This document shows, one piece after another, positions 43,009 through 50,450 of a DNA stretch of 50,450 nt. Both the position numbers and the translations under genes were made by a program. Source of the DNA: an uncultured Candidatus Actinomarina sp. (GTDB lineage Bacteria > Actinomycetota > Acidimicrobiia > Actinomarinales > Actinomarinaceae); NCBI GenBank assembly GCA_902521955.1, contig CABYTP010000001.1, forward strand, positions 82,097 through 132,546, read 5' to 3'. The notes under the pieces were generated by a model. It did not search any database and was not told the DNA's origin. It was given only the letters and a program-made list of their open reading frames with translations. The stretch's first letter is position 1, and each line of letters begins with the position of its first letter.

Positions 43009-44991
43009 TTGAGTAATTTCAAAGGATCCAAAAGTTGGCGTCTTATATTACTTTTCTCAGTTTTTGCACTCGTTGTAGTCGCGTGTGGTGATACAGCAGA
43101 AGAAGAAGTTGTTGAAGAAGAAGCAACTGAAACTACTGCGGCACCAGCAACTACAGCTGCACCAGCTGAAGAAGCAGCTCCATCAGGACCTGATGGTGTT
43201 TATAAGATGGCGATTTTTTCAGATCCCCAGACACAAAACTACTGGAATTACCTTGATACTGAAACCGATGTTTGGACACAATATGTAATGTCCGGTCAAG
43301 CAGTTTCACTATTCGGAATCTCTTATCCTAACTATCAATTAACTACAAGTATGGCTGCCGAATTGGTTGAGACATCTGTAGATAATGGTGATGGAACATA
43401 CACATATACTGTTCCAATGGTTAATGGATTTGAGTGGAGTAATGGTGATCCAATTACTGCTAATGACATGGTATGGACTTATAACATTGTTAATGAGCTC
43501 GGATTATTAAGTAACTGGGAGACTTATTATCGTCAAGCTTCATCTGTTGAAGGTGAAGAAGCTGATGGTATTGTTAGTCTTGTAGCAGTAGACGATTACA
43601 CAGTTGAGATTACACTGAACTTTGATGCTGGATTATCAGCATGGCAGTACAGAATTGCTCAAGCACCTTTCTTGAATGAAACTTATTGGTCACAATTTGC
43701 TACATCAAGAGAAGACTTGCTTGCTGCAGACGGTGCTGCTGCACCTGTAGCTAGTGCATTTGTTTATAACAAAGTTGAACAAGGCGCTTTCTATACATGG
43801 TCTTATGATTCAAATACCATGTGGTTCGGTGGAGACACAACTATCTATAAGAGTGGTACAGTTATCGAATGGGATAACGGAGTAGCACCAGCAATTAGCC
43901 AATCATTTGGTGATACTTCTGGTGATTCCTTCACATACACTGCAGGACCATATGTTGGTACTGTAGAGTTCACTCTATATGGTGATCAAGATGCTGCTTA
44001 CCTAGCATTCCAGAATGGTGAAGTAGATTTCGTTCTTAACCCATTAGGAGTTAAGAGAAACTTATTCGACCAACTTTCAAGAGTACCTGGAGTTGAAACC
44101 ACAGCAAACCTAGGAAATGGTATGCGTTATATGGCATTCAACACAAGAGTATTCCCAGGAAGTGACAAAGCATTCAGACAATCTGTTGCTTGTATTTCTG
44201 ATAAAGAATTCGTATTGAATAACGTTCTACAGGGAGTAGCTGTAAACATGGATGGTCAAATGCCAGAAGCATTGACCGCATGGGTTGCACCTGTAACTGG
44301 TGTTCTTGCTGACTGTGCAGGACTAAATGCTGAAGAACGATGGGGTAAATCTGTCGAAATTCTTCAAGCTGCGGGCTGGACAGCAACTGATTGGGGTTCA
44401 CACCCAGGTGGAGCTGATAGAGCTGTTGCACCTACAGGTGTTAAAGGACCTAATGGGGAAACACCACCAAGTGACATGTTGCTTTATGCACCAGGCGCTG
44501 GGTATGACCCATTAAGATCAACAATGTCATTATTCATAGCTGATTGGATGCAACAGCTTGGATTTGATGTTACAGCTAGACCAACTGGATTTAGCGTTAT
44601 TGTAGACAAAGTATTCACACCAGAAACTTGTGAAGACTGGTATTTCTACATGTTAGGTTGGGGACTAAGTGCATATCCTGACCACCCAGAAGCATTCTTT
44701 GCTTCTTACAACGATACCTGCGAAGGTGGATATAATACACCTGGATTTAACAACGCAGAGTTCGACGCACTTGTTAGTGAATTCAACAAAGCTAAGACTG
44801 TAGCAGACGCAATTGCTATTTCTCAGCAAATGGAAGCTATATTGTTCGAAGAGATGCCTTATTTGGTACTCTTTAACGTACCTACATTAGAGGTATATAG
44901 AAGCAATGTATCATTCCCATTCACTGATGTATTAGATGGTTTGACTGGAACTGGTGGAGGTTATCCTTCATTAGTTAAGGTTCAAAGCTAA
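43009..44991 (+). CDS. Peptide/nickel-type ABC transporter substrate-binding lipoprotein
   Basis: The 660-residue extracytoplasmic protein starts at TTG 43009. A basic N-terminus and hydrophobic stretch lead to the lipobox VVAC with Cys26. A Glu-, Thr- and Ala-rich linker (about 29-60) tethers the SBP_bac_5 domain, which shows 'FEWSNGDPITANDMVWTYN' and 'PYLVLFNVPTLEVYR'. It captures oligopeptides and hands them to the permeases encoded downstream. The base composition and codon use are richer than in neighbouring genes, which points to high expression. A strong hairpin follows the stop. Confidence 0.93.
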   Translation: MSNFKGSKSWRLILLFSVFALVVVACGDTAEEEVVEEEATETTAAPATTAAPAEEAAPSGPDGVYKMAIFSDPQTQNYWNYLDTETDVWTQYVMSGQAVSLFGISYPNYQLTTSMAAELVETSVDNGDGTYTYTVPMVNGFEWSNGDPITANDMVWTYNIVNELGLLSNWETYYRQASSVEGEEADGIVSLVAVDDYTVEITLNFDAGLSAWQYRIAQAPFLNETYWSQFATSREDLLAADGAAAPVASAFVYNKVEQGAFYTWSYDSNTMWFGGDTTIYKSGTVIEWDNGVAPAISQSFGDTSGDSFTYTAGPYVGTVEFTLYGDQDAAYLAFQNGEVDFVLNPLGVKRNLFDQLSRVPGVETTANLGNGMRYMAFNTRVFPGSDKAFRQSVACISDKEFVLNNVLQGVAVNMDGQMPEALTAWVAPVTGVLADCAGLNAEERWGKSVEILQAAGWTATDWGSHPGGADRAVAPTGVKGPNGETPPSDMLLYAPGAGYDPLRSTMSLFIADWMQQLGFDVTARPTGFSVIVDKVFTPETCEDWYFYMLGWGLSAYPDHPEAFFASYNDTCEGGYNTPGFNNAEFDALVSEFNKAKTVADAIAISQQMEAILFEEMPYLVLFNVPTLEVYRSNVSFPFTDVLDGLTGTGGGYPSLVKVQS

Positions 44992-45004
44992 TTAATTTAG
45001 TTAT

Positions 45005-45035
45005 TAAAATGGCGGGTAATTTACCCGCCATTTTA
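45005..45035 (+). terminator. Hairpin terminator between lipoprotein and permease genes
   Basis: A perfect 15-bp inverted repeat (45005-45019 with 45021-45035) has a GC core GGCGGGT and only one central base, flanked by A/T runs so that it can work on either strand. Lying 14 bases after the lipoprotein stop and 17 bases before the permease start, it probably stops most transcripts or stabilises their 3' end, giving more binding protein than permease. Confidence 0.8.
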
Positions 45036-45052
45036 TAATGTTGAGGTAAATT

Positions 45053-46225
45053 ATGGGCGAATATATTATCAAAAGAACATTGCAGATGACTGTTGTGTTT
45101 TTTTTATTTTTAGTATTTTCTTATTTACTTTTTAATGCAATTCCTGGAAATGCATTTTCAAACCTCCTCTTAAATCCCGATCTTCCTCCAGATGCATATA
45201 ATAGGGTTCTTGAACTTTATGGACTTGATAAACCTTTGTTTGAAAGACTTCAGTTATATATTGTTAACTTTTTTAAAGGTGATTTTGGGTATTCTTATAA
45301 GTCCTTTCCTAAAACTCCAATAGAACTTATCTCAGAGAGATTGCCTAGAACTTTGATGCTCTTTGCTATTGTGAATATTGTATCTTTTTATACAGGATTT
45401 TTTATTGGAAAAATTTTAGCATGGAGAAGAGGTTCTCAGTCTGAGACTTGGATTACATTAACTTCTGTTTTTTCTTATACTGTTTTTTATCCCTGGTTTG
45501 CACTAATGATGCTTTGGGTATTCGGGTATAAATTAGGATGGCTCCCCATAGGTAAATTTCTCTACCCTGAAAAATGGTACGATGCTCCTTTTGATAGCGA
45601 TATTGTTTTTAGTTCCATGATTAAATTCACTATTGTTGTTTCTCTTATTCAATTTGCTGCTTATTTAGCTACAAGAGGAATTGAATCATTGAGTTCTAGA
45701 AGAAATTTAAGATTTGCTAGTTTGATAGCAATATTTATTGGTAGTTACTTTTATTGGAATAATGGTGCAGCTCTCATTAAGAAACCATACGCTGCTGATA
45801 TAGCATATCATATGATACTTCCTGTTATGGTTGTTACAATCGTAGCATTTGCAGGAACAGCATTGCTTACGCGTACAACAATGATGGAAGTTTTAAAAGA
45901 AGACTATATATTAACTGCTAGAGCAAAAGGTATAAGTCAAAAAAGAATTAGAGATAGGCATGCTGCACGAACAGCGTTACTGCCAGTTGTAACTTCATTT
46001 ATTTTTACAATTGTGACTATTATTGATGGGTCCGTTCTGACAGAACAAATATTTTCATGGCCTGGAATGGGTCAACTCTTACTTCAAAGTGTCCTTGAAG
46101 AGGACATACCAGTAGCTATGGCATGTTTTTCATTTGTTGGAGTGTTTGCATTAGTAGCACACTTATTAGCAGATATTTCTTACTCATATTTAGATCCACG
46201 TATCAGGATAAAATCACAAGGATAA
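45053..46225 (+). CDS. Oligopeptide ABC transporter permease (DppB/OppB type)
   Basis: The 390-residue protein starts with the DppB-type N-terminus 'YIIKRTLQMTVVFFLFLVFSYLLFNAIPGNAF' and has about six transmembrane helices. The EAA-like coupling loop reads 'TARAKGISQKRIRDRHAARTALLPVV'. 'EQIFSWPGMGQLLLQSV' near the end is also diagnostic. The central part (about 150-260) is longer than in typical OppB, with extra hydrophobic segments. A GAGGT Shine-Dalgarno precedes ATG 45053. It pairs with the next gene as a heterodimeric channel. Confidence 0.93.
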   Translation: MGEYIIKRTLQMTVVFFLFLVFSYLLFNAIPGNAFSNLLLNPDLPPDAYNRVLELYGLDKPLFERLQLYIVNFFKGDFGYSYKSFPKTPIELISERLPRTLMLFAIVNIVSFYTGFFIGKILAWRRGSQSETWITLTSVFSYTVFYPWFALMMLWVFGYKLGWLPIGKFLYPEKWYDAPFDSDIVFSSMIKFTIVVSLIQFAAYLATRGIESLSSRRNLRFASLIAIFIGSYFYWNNGAALIKKPYAADIAYHMILPVMVVTIVAFAGTALLTRTTMMEVLKEDYILTARAKGISQKRIRDRHAARTALLPVVTSFIFTIVTIIDGSVLTEQIFSWPGMGQLLLQSVLEEDIPVAMACFSFVGVFALVAHLLADISYSYLDPRIRIKSQG

Positions 46226-46228
46226 ATT

Positions 46229-47302
46229 ATGAATGAGAATATAGAACAAGATTTACAGAAACAACTCAGAAAAGAGGCAATAAGAAGAAACTGGAACCTT
46301 TTTAGACAAAGTAAGTTAGGTATGATAGGGCTCTATATTGTAATTTTCTTTTTATTCTTAGCACTACTACAGCCTTTTCTATTCATTACTGGTATTTGGA
46401 ACAAAGGTGTTTACGATCCAGTTGTTGGTTACGAAGCTATTAAAGACACATTACTTGTTGTTGAGTGTCCAAAAGAATATCCAACAGAGAAGTATGAATC
46501 AATGAAAGATTGTCCAGGAGAAGGTGAAATAAATGTTAAAAGATTATATCTTGCACCTGGTGTAGAAGTAGGGGATTACTATGAAGCTTTTATACAGCCA
46601 GCACCACCTTCATCAAGGCACTTACTAGGTACAGATTCGCTTGGAAGAGATGTGTTTTCACAAATAATGGAAGGCAGCCAGGTAGCATTTGTTTTGGGCT
46701 TGTTAAGTGCAACATTAGGTGTTGGAATTTCCACAATATTAGGAACAATAGCTGCATTCTTTGGAGGTAGGGTAGATGCATATCTCATGAGACAATCAGA
46801 TTTAATACTAATGCTCCCAAGCTTGCCGCTATTATTTATTATTTCTGCTTTTGCAGAATTAAAAGTTTGGCACCTTGCCGTAGTCCTAGGTGTGCTAGGT
46901 GGCCTTGGAGGTTCTGTTATTACAATTAAATCACAAGCGCTACAAGTGAAAGTAAAGCCTTTTGTTGACTCAGCAAGAATTACTGGAGGTTCTAGATGGA
47001 GAATAATGTTTTCTCATGTTTTGCCAAACGTAGCACCACTTGCTTTATTATTTATGGTATTTAGCGTTACTGGTGCAATTGCCTCAGAATCTGTATTATC
47101 ATTTCTTGGATTATTAAACATTGATATGAGCTGGGGAATAATGATTTACTTATCTCAAACTGATGGTTTTATATTTTCAGGACTTGAATTTTGGTGGCTA
47201 ATACTTCCCGCTGGTTTAGCTGTAACACTTTTAGCTGGAGGATTCTACTTAGTAGGTAGAGGACTTGATGATGTATTTAATCCTAGATTAAGGAAGAGAT
47301 AA
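46229..47302 (+). CDS. Oligopeptide ABC transporter permease (DppC/OppC type)
   Basis: The 357-residue protein begins with the OppC N-terminal helix after 'RRNWNLFRQSKLGMIGLYIV', then has an extracytoplasmic segment of about 80 residues with two Cys (ECPKEY, DCPGEG) before 'HLLGTDSLGRDVFSQIMEGSQVAF', the OppC signature. The coupling loop is 'FVDSARITGGSRWRIMFSHVLPNV'. It starts three bases after the previous stop, with AAGGAT as ribosome site. Confidence 0.94.
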   Translation: MNENIEQDLQKQLRKEAIRRNWNLFRQSKLGMIGLYIVIFFLFLALLQPFLFITGIWNKGVYDPVVGYEAIKDTLLVVECPKEYPTEKYESMKDCPGEGEINVKRLYLAPGVEVGDYYEAFIQPAPPSSRHLLGTDSLGRDVFSQIMEGSQVAFVLGLLSATLGVGISTILGTIAAFFGGRVDAYLMRQSDLILMLPSLPLLFIISAFAELKVWHLAVVLGVLGGLGGSVITIKSQALQVKVKPFVDSARITGGSRWRIMFSHVLPNVAPLALLFMVFSVTGAIASESVLSFLGLLNIDMSWGIMIYLSQTDGFIFSGLEFWWLILPAGLAVTLLAGGFYLVGRGLDDVFNPRLRKR

Positions 47303-47304
47303 TA

Positions 47305-48279
47305 ATGAGTAAAGAAGTATTAAGTGTTAAAAATTTAAATATGCACTACGAAACTCTCTCTGGAGATGTCCATGCTGTAAAAGATGTTTCGTTTTCTGTA
47401 AAAGAGGGGGAATCATTTGGGTTAGTAGGGGAATCTGGCTGTGGCAAAACTTCCGTAGCTATGTCACTACTTCAACTTCAAGCTGACAATGCAAAAATTT
47501 CAAGCGGAAGTATTGTACTGGACGGTGTGGAACTTGTGGGAATGAATGAGTCTGAGCTTCGTAAAGTTAGATGGGATGGAATTAGTATTGTATTCCAGGG
47601 AGCTATGAATGCATGGAATCCAGTAGTTAAAGTAGGTGAACAAATTAGAGAAGCAATAAGAGAACATTATCCCGAAAAATCTAAAGCTGAAAATACTGAA
47701 AAAATAGAAAGTTTATTTAAGATGGTGGGATTAGATGCTGCTGTTATAGATCGATTCCCTCATGAGCTATCTGGTGGAATGAAACAAAGAGCAGTAATTG
47801 CACTTGCTTTATCATGTGATCCTAAGGTTGTTATTGCAGATGAACCAACTACCGCATTAGATGTAGTTATTCAAGATCAGATATTAAATGAAATTAAAAA
47901 AGTTCAAGAACTTTTAGGTTTAAGTTTGATATATATATCACATGATATAGCTGTAATTGCTGAAATGACAGATCAAATGGCTGTTATGTATGCAGGCTCT
48001 ATTGTTGAAATAGGTCCAACAGATAAAGTATTTTCTACACCAAAGCATGCTTATACAAGATTATTACTTGAATCTACACCATCCGTAGTTGGAGAAAAAA
48101 AGAAATTGAGATCATTAGATGGAGAACCACCTAGTTTAATTAATGAAATAACTGGTTGTTCATTCTCACCTAGATGCCCTGATCCAAGTGATGACTGTAA
48201 GAATCAAAATAAAGAAATGAAATTAGTTGAAATTGAACCAGGACACTTTGCAGATAATTGTTGTGTAGATTGTGGGTAA
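47305..48279 (+). CDS. Oligopeptide ABC transporter ATPase (OppD type)
   Basis: The 324-residue ATPase has Walker A GESGCGKTS (42-50), signature LSGGMKQR (from 155), Walker B VVIADEPTTALD (about 175-186) and switch His in 'IYISHDIAV'. The C-terminal oligopeptide/dipeptide region has 'GCSFSPRCPDPSDDC', whose cysteines may bind an Fe-S cluster as in related DppD proteins. It is complete, and energises peptide uptake with the next protein. Confidence 0.95.
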   Translation: MSKEVLSVKNLNMHYETLSGDVHAVKDVSFSVKEGESFGLVGESGCGKTSVAMSLLQLQADNAKISSGSIVLDGVELVGMNESELRKVRWDGISIVFQGAMNAWNPVVKVGEQIREAIREHYPEKSKAENTEKIESLFKMVGLDAAVIDRFPHELSGGMKQRAVIALALSCDPKVVIADEPTTALDVVIQDQILNEIKKVQELLGLSLIYISHDIAVIAEMTDQMAVMYAGSIVEIGPTDKVFSTPKHAYTRLLLESTPSVVGEKKKLRSLDGEPPSLINEITGCSFSPRCPDPSDDCKNQNKEMKLVEIEPGHFADNCCVDCG

Positions 48280-48282
48280 ATT

Positions 48283-49179
48283 ATGAAAAAAAATGTTATA
48301 GAAGTTAAAAATCTTGAAAAGTACTATGAAGTTTCTGGAGGTTTCTTTTCTCGAAAAAAAGATATTGTTAAGGCTGTAGATGATATATCTTTCGAAATAC
48401 CTTTTGGTGAAAGTCTTGGTTTAGTAGGCCAGAGTGGTTGTGGAAAAACTACAACTGCCCGTGCTCTTTGCCTTCTTGATCCCAAAACTGGAGGAGATGT
48501 AAAGTTTTATAATAATGAAACTCAAGACATGGAGAATATTGATAATCTTCAAGACGAAGAATTAAAGAAATTTAGAAGAAATATACAAATGATATTTCAG
48601 GATCCTTATGAGTCTTTAAATCCAAGATGGACTATTAAAGATATTATTTTAGAACCATTAAATATTCATAATATCGGAGATTTAAAAGATAGGGAAGAGG
48701 CTGTAGTTGAGATACTAAAGACAGTAGGATTAACTCCTCCAGGAAATTATTTACCACGTTATCCTCATGAGCTTTCAGGTGGTCAAAGACAAAGAGTATC
48801 TATGCTTGATGTATCGATTCGTATTTCAATTATGGACTTAATGTTAAATTTAGCAAAAGATTTAGAAGTTTCTTATCTTTACATAACACATGATTTAGCA
48901 GTTGCTAGATACATGTGTAACAGAATTGCTGTTATGTTTAACGGTAAAATTGTTGAAATTGCAGAAACTGAAGAACTTCTAAACAATCCAATACATCCGT
49001 ATACTAAAAGATTAATTTCTTCAATACCAGTCCCTGATCCTTCATATGATCGAAAAGTATATGATGTAAACTATGATGAACTCGATGCCATTATCTCAAA
49101 ACATGGAACTGAAAATCCACTTGTTGATATAGGCAACGAACATTATATTGCTACACACGATGTCAAAGGTCTTATTTGA
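48283..49179 (+). CDS. Oligopeptide ABC transporter ATPase (OppF type) lacking Walker B
   Basis: The 298-residue protein has Walker A GQSGCGKTT (49-57), Q-loop region 'MIFQDPYESLNPRWT', signature LSGGQRQR (164-171), switch His203 in YITHDLA, and the OppF C-terminus 'HPYTKRLISSIPVPDP'. Between the signature and the D-loop (MLDVSIR) about 19 residues are missing, including the IARAL helix, the Walker B strand and the catalytic Glu. The frame stays open on both sides. Either a real in-frame deletion or an assembly artefact would explain it. As written it should not hydrolyse ATP normally. Confidence 0.9.
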   Translation: MKKNVIEVKNLEKYYEVSGGFFSRKKDIVKAVDDISFEIPFGESLGLVGQSGCGKTTTARALCLLDPKTGGDVKFYNNETQDMENIDNLQDEELKKFRRNIQMIFQDPYESLNPRWTIKDIILEPLNIHNIGDLKDREEAVVEILKTVGLTPPGNYLPRYPHELSGGQRQRVSMLDVSIRISIMDLMLNLAKDLEVSYLYITHDLAVARYMCNRIAVMFNGKIVEIAETEELLNNPIHPYTKRLISSIPVPDPSYDRKVYDVNYDELDAIISKHGTENPLVDIGNEHYIATHDVKGLI

Positions 49180-49706
49180 AATTTAAAGATTTATTTCTTT
49201 TACCAAACCTAATTACACTTTCACGTCTAATTATTGTCATTTTCTTATTTACTTCATCTAAGCCTGTTGATTTCAATTACATATCTCTAATTACAATTAT
49301 TGCGTTGATTGGACTAAGTGATTCGTTGGATGGAATAGTTGCACGAAGATATAATCTTGTTTCAAAGTTAGGAGTTATTCTTGACCCATTTACAGACAGG
49401 ATTGTTTTTTTACTATTGCTTTTATGGATAAAAAACATAATCCCTACTTATTTTCTGTATGGAATAATTATCAGAGAACTATTAATTCTAATTGGCTCCA
49501 TTTATGTCTTGATGACAGAGAAAACAGTAAAGGTATCTAATAAAGGCAAAGCATCAACTGTTTTAGTATTTATAACAATATGCTTATATGTATTAAATAC
49601 TTCTATAGTTGTACCTCTTTTAAACATTTTTACTATTTTTGTTATATTATTCTATTTTTATGTTGCAATTGAATATTTATACAACTTAATATATAAACAT
49701 GGATGA
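49176..49706 (+). CDS. pgsA: CDP-alcohol phosphatidyltransferase (PgsA-like)
   Basis: The 176-residue membrane enzyme has the CDP-OH-P motif intact: Asp49, Asp52-Gly53, Ala56-Arg57, Gly66, Asp70 and Asp74. Five or six transmembrane helices surround it. The usual product in this position (upstream of the FHA and MerR genes) is phosphatidylglycerol phosphate or a related anionic lipid. TTG 49176 overlaps the ATPase stop (TTGA); the next residues fit the family N-terminus. Confidence 0.87.
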   Translation: MKFKDLFLLPNLITLSRLIIVIFLFTSSKPVDFNYISLITIIALIGLSDSLDGIVARRYNLVSKLGVILDPFTDRIVFLLLLLWIKNIIPTYFLYGIIIRELLILIGSIYVLMTEKTVKVSNKGKASTVLVFITICLYVLNTSIVVPLLNIFTIFVILFYFYVAIEYLYNLIYKHG

Positions 49707-50040
49707 TCATACTAAACCATTAAATGCAAATGGCGAAAACAGTACCGTTAAATTTGTTTTAAACGTCCTTAACCAAAGCTCTAGATCGTCATCATGGATG
49801 TTAAACGAAGGTAATTATACAGTAGGAAGATTAGCGGAACATGAAATTATATTAGACGATGTAACAGTGTCACGTAATCATGGAAAAATAATTATAGAAA
49901 ATGATAATACAAAAATTATTGACAATAATTCAACTAATGGAATTTATATAAACAATCTTTTAATAAATGACAGTACAGAATTACATTCAGGTGACAAAAT
50001 ACAAATTGGAAAATTTCTACTACTTTTTACTAGAGTGTAA
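49699..50040 (+). CDS. garA: FHA-domain protein (GarA-like by position)
   Basis: The 113-residue protein is a single FHA phosphothreonine-binding domain: Gly43-Arg44, Ser58-Arg59-Asn60-His61 and the NSTNGIYIN segment (about 77-85). In mycobacteria and corynebacteria GarA/OdhI lies upstream of a MerR-like gene and controls 2-oxoglutarate dehydrogenase. Here the N-terminal tail lacks the ETTS phosphorylation motif of GarA, so the same mechanism is not assured. It overlaps pgsA by eight bases. Confidence 0.78.
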   Translation: MDDHTKPLNANGENSTVKFVLNVLNQSSRSSSWMLNEGNYTVGRLAEHEIILDDVTVSRNHGKIIIENDNTKIIDNNSTNGIYINNLLINDSTELHSGDKIQIGKFLLLFTRV

Positions 50041-50042
50041 CT

Positions 50043-50450
50043 ATGAATATAGGTGAAGCTGTTAAAACAATAAAGAAAGAATTTCCATCTATTTCAATTT
50101 CAAGAATTCGTTTTTTAGAAAAAGAAGGACTTATTAAACCAAAGAGATCTACTGGTGGGACACGTGTTTTTACTTCAAAAGATATAGACAGAATATTAAA
50201 TATATTAGACCTACAAGAGAATCAATACTACAGTCTCAAAGCAATTAAAAATAATCTAAACCTTATTAGTAATAAAAGTTTAAAAAAAATTAGTATTAAA
50301 GAATATACCAAGCATGACATTCTTAAGTTATCAGGCTTAAGCAACACTAATTACGAACAACTTATAAAGTATGAATTTGAAAATGAGCAAATAGTTTTTA
50401 AAGTTGAAGATTTAGAAAGACTAAAAGCTTGGTCCTACTTTTTTGACATA
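50043..50450 (+). CDS. ftsR: MerR-family regulator, FtsR-like (cut by window edge)
   Basis: The 136 visible residues start at ATG 50043, two bases after the FHA stop. The N-terminus 'IGEAVKTIKKEFPSISISRIRFLEKEGLIKP' is a winged-helix MerR domain of the Rv1828/FtsR type, with 'YSLKAIKNNL' later. FtsR regulates ftsZ and division genes in actinobacteria. The rest of the protein runs off the right edge. Position after a garA-like gene supports the call. Confidence 0.82.
   Translation, partial: MNIGEAVKTIKKEFPSISISRIRFLEKEGLIKPKRSTGGTRVFTSKDIDRILNILDLQENQYYSLKAIKNNLNLISNKSLKKISIKEYTKHDILKLSGLSNTNYEQLIKYEFENEQIVFKVEDLERLKAWSYFFDI

Noticed and set aside
42813-43031. Minus-strand 72-residue ORF in the der-lipoprotein gap
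   Set aside because: It runs antisense through the promoter, hairpin and lipoprotein start and shows no family features.
1-50450. CRISPR array, insertion sequence or toxin-antitoxin pair
   Set aside because: I saw no regularly spaced direct repeats, transposase, terminal inverted repeats or recognisable toxin or antitoxin on reading both strands.

Overview
The window is a gene-dense, AT-rich chromosomal segment from a genome-streamlined actinobacterium. I read it as a marine, low-GC lineage near the Acidimicrobiia or Candidatus Actinomarinales. The actinobacterial call rests on gene order: polA-rpsA-coaE-uvrB-uvrA-uvrC-rapZ-pgk-tpiA-secG, trmI...pafB-pafC-tatA-tatC-helY, nadK-pyrG-xerD-scpA-scpB-rluB-cmk-der, and pgsA-garA-ftsR. 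It is also supported by a DUF4193 protein and a RapZ P-loop with Arg in place of Lys. The marine assignment is inference from base composition, compactness and the Thr/Ala-rich lipoprotein linker.

Layout. 1-1650: end of a YgfZ-like gene, a small zinc-binding protein, two minus-strand membrane or anchored proteins and tRNA-Leu(CAA). 1715-16721: DNA polymerase I, ribosomal protein S1, CoaE, the whole UvrABC excision nuclease, RapZ, three glycolytic enzymes and SecG. 16726-24029: tRNA-Leu(AAG), then a mixed set (glutamine amidotransferase, LON-domain protein, GMP reductase, glutaredoxin, CDF transporter, MsrB, YajQ, CrcB, TrmL, acyltransferase). 24026-29232: AI-2E-type permease, several very small membrane proteins, TrmI, a ferredoxin, PafB/PafC, a TatA-like peptide and TatC. 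29236-34193: Ski2-like helicase, lipid kinase, DUF4193, GNAT, HAD phosphatase and rhomboid protease. 34230-42804: NAD kinase, CTP synthase, XerD, HD protein, ScpA/ScpB, RluB, Cmk, IspH and Der. 43009-49179: a complete-looking oligopeptide ABC transporter (lipoprotein, two permeases, two ATPases). 49176-50450: phosphatidylglycerophosphate synthase-like enzyme, FHA protein and a MerR-type regulator cut by the window edge.

The DNA is packed extremely tightly. No gap exceeds 300 bases; the largest is the roughly 200 bases before the transporter lipoprotein. Eleven gene pairs overlap by four bases (NTGA). All six convergent gene pairs overlap at their 3' ends. Several genes that begin transcription units show a -10-like hexamer exactly six bases before the start codon, which suggests leaderless mRNAs.

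I found no CRISPR array, insertion sequence, prophage, toxin module or obvious novel multi-gene system. The most interesting items are: an oligopeptide ABC ATPase that lacks its Walker B segment through a clean 19-residue in-frame gap; PafBC retained where the Pup-proteasome genes should be but are absent; a tRNA-Leu with the unusual anticodon AAG; and the repeated leaderless-promoter geometry.
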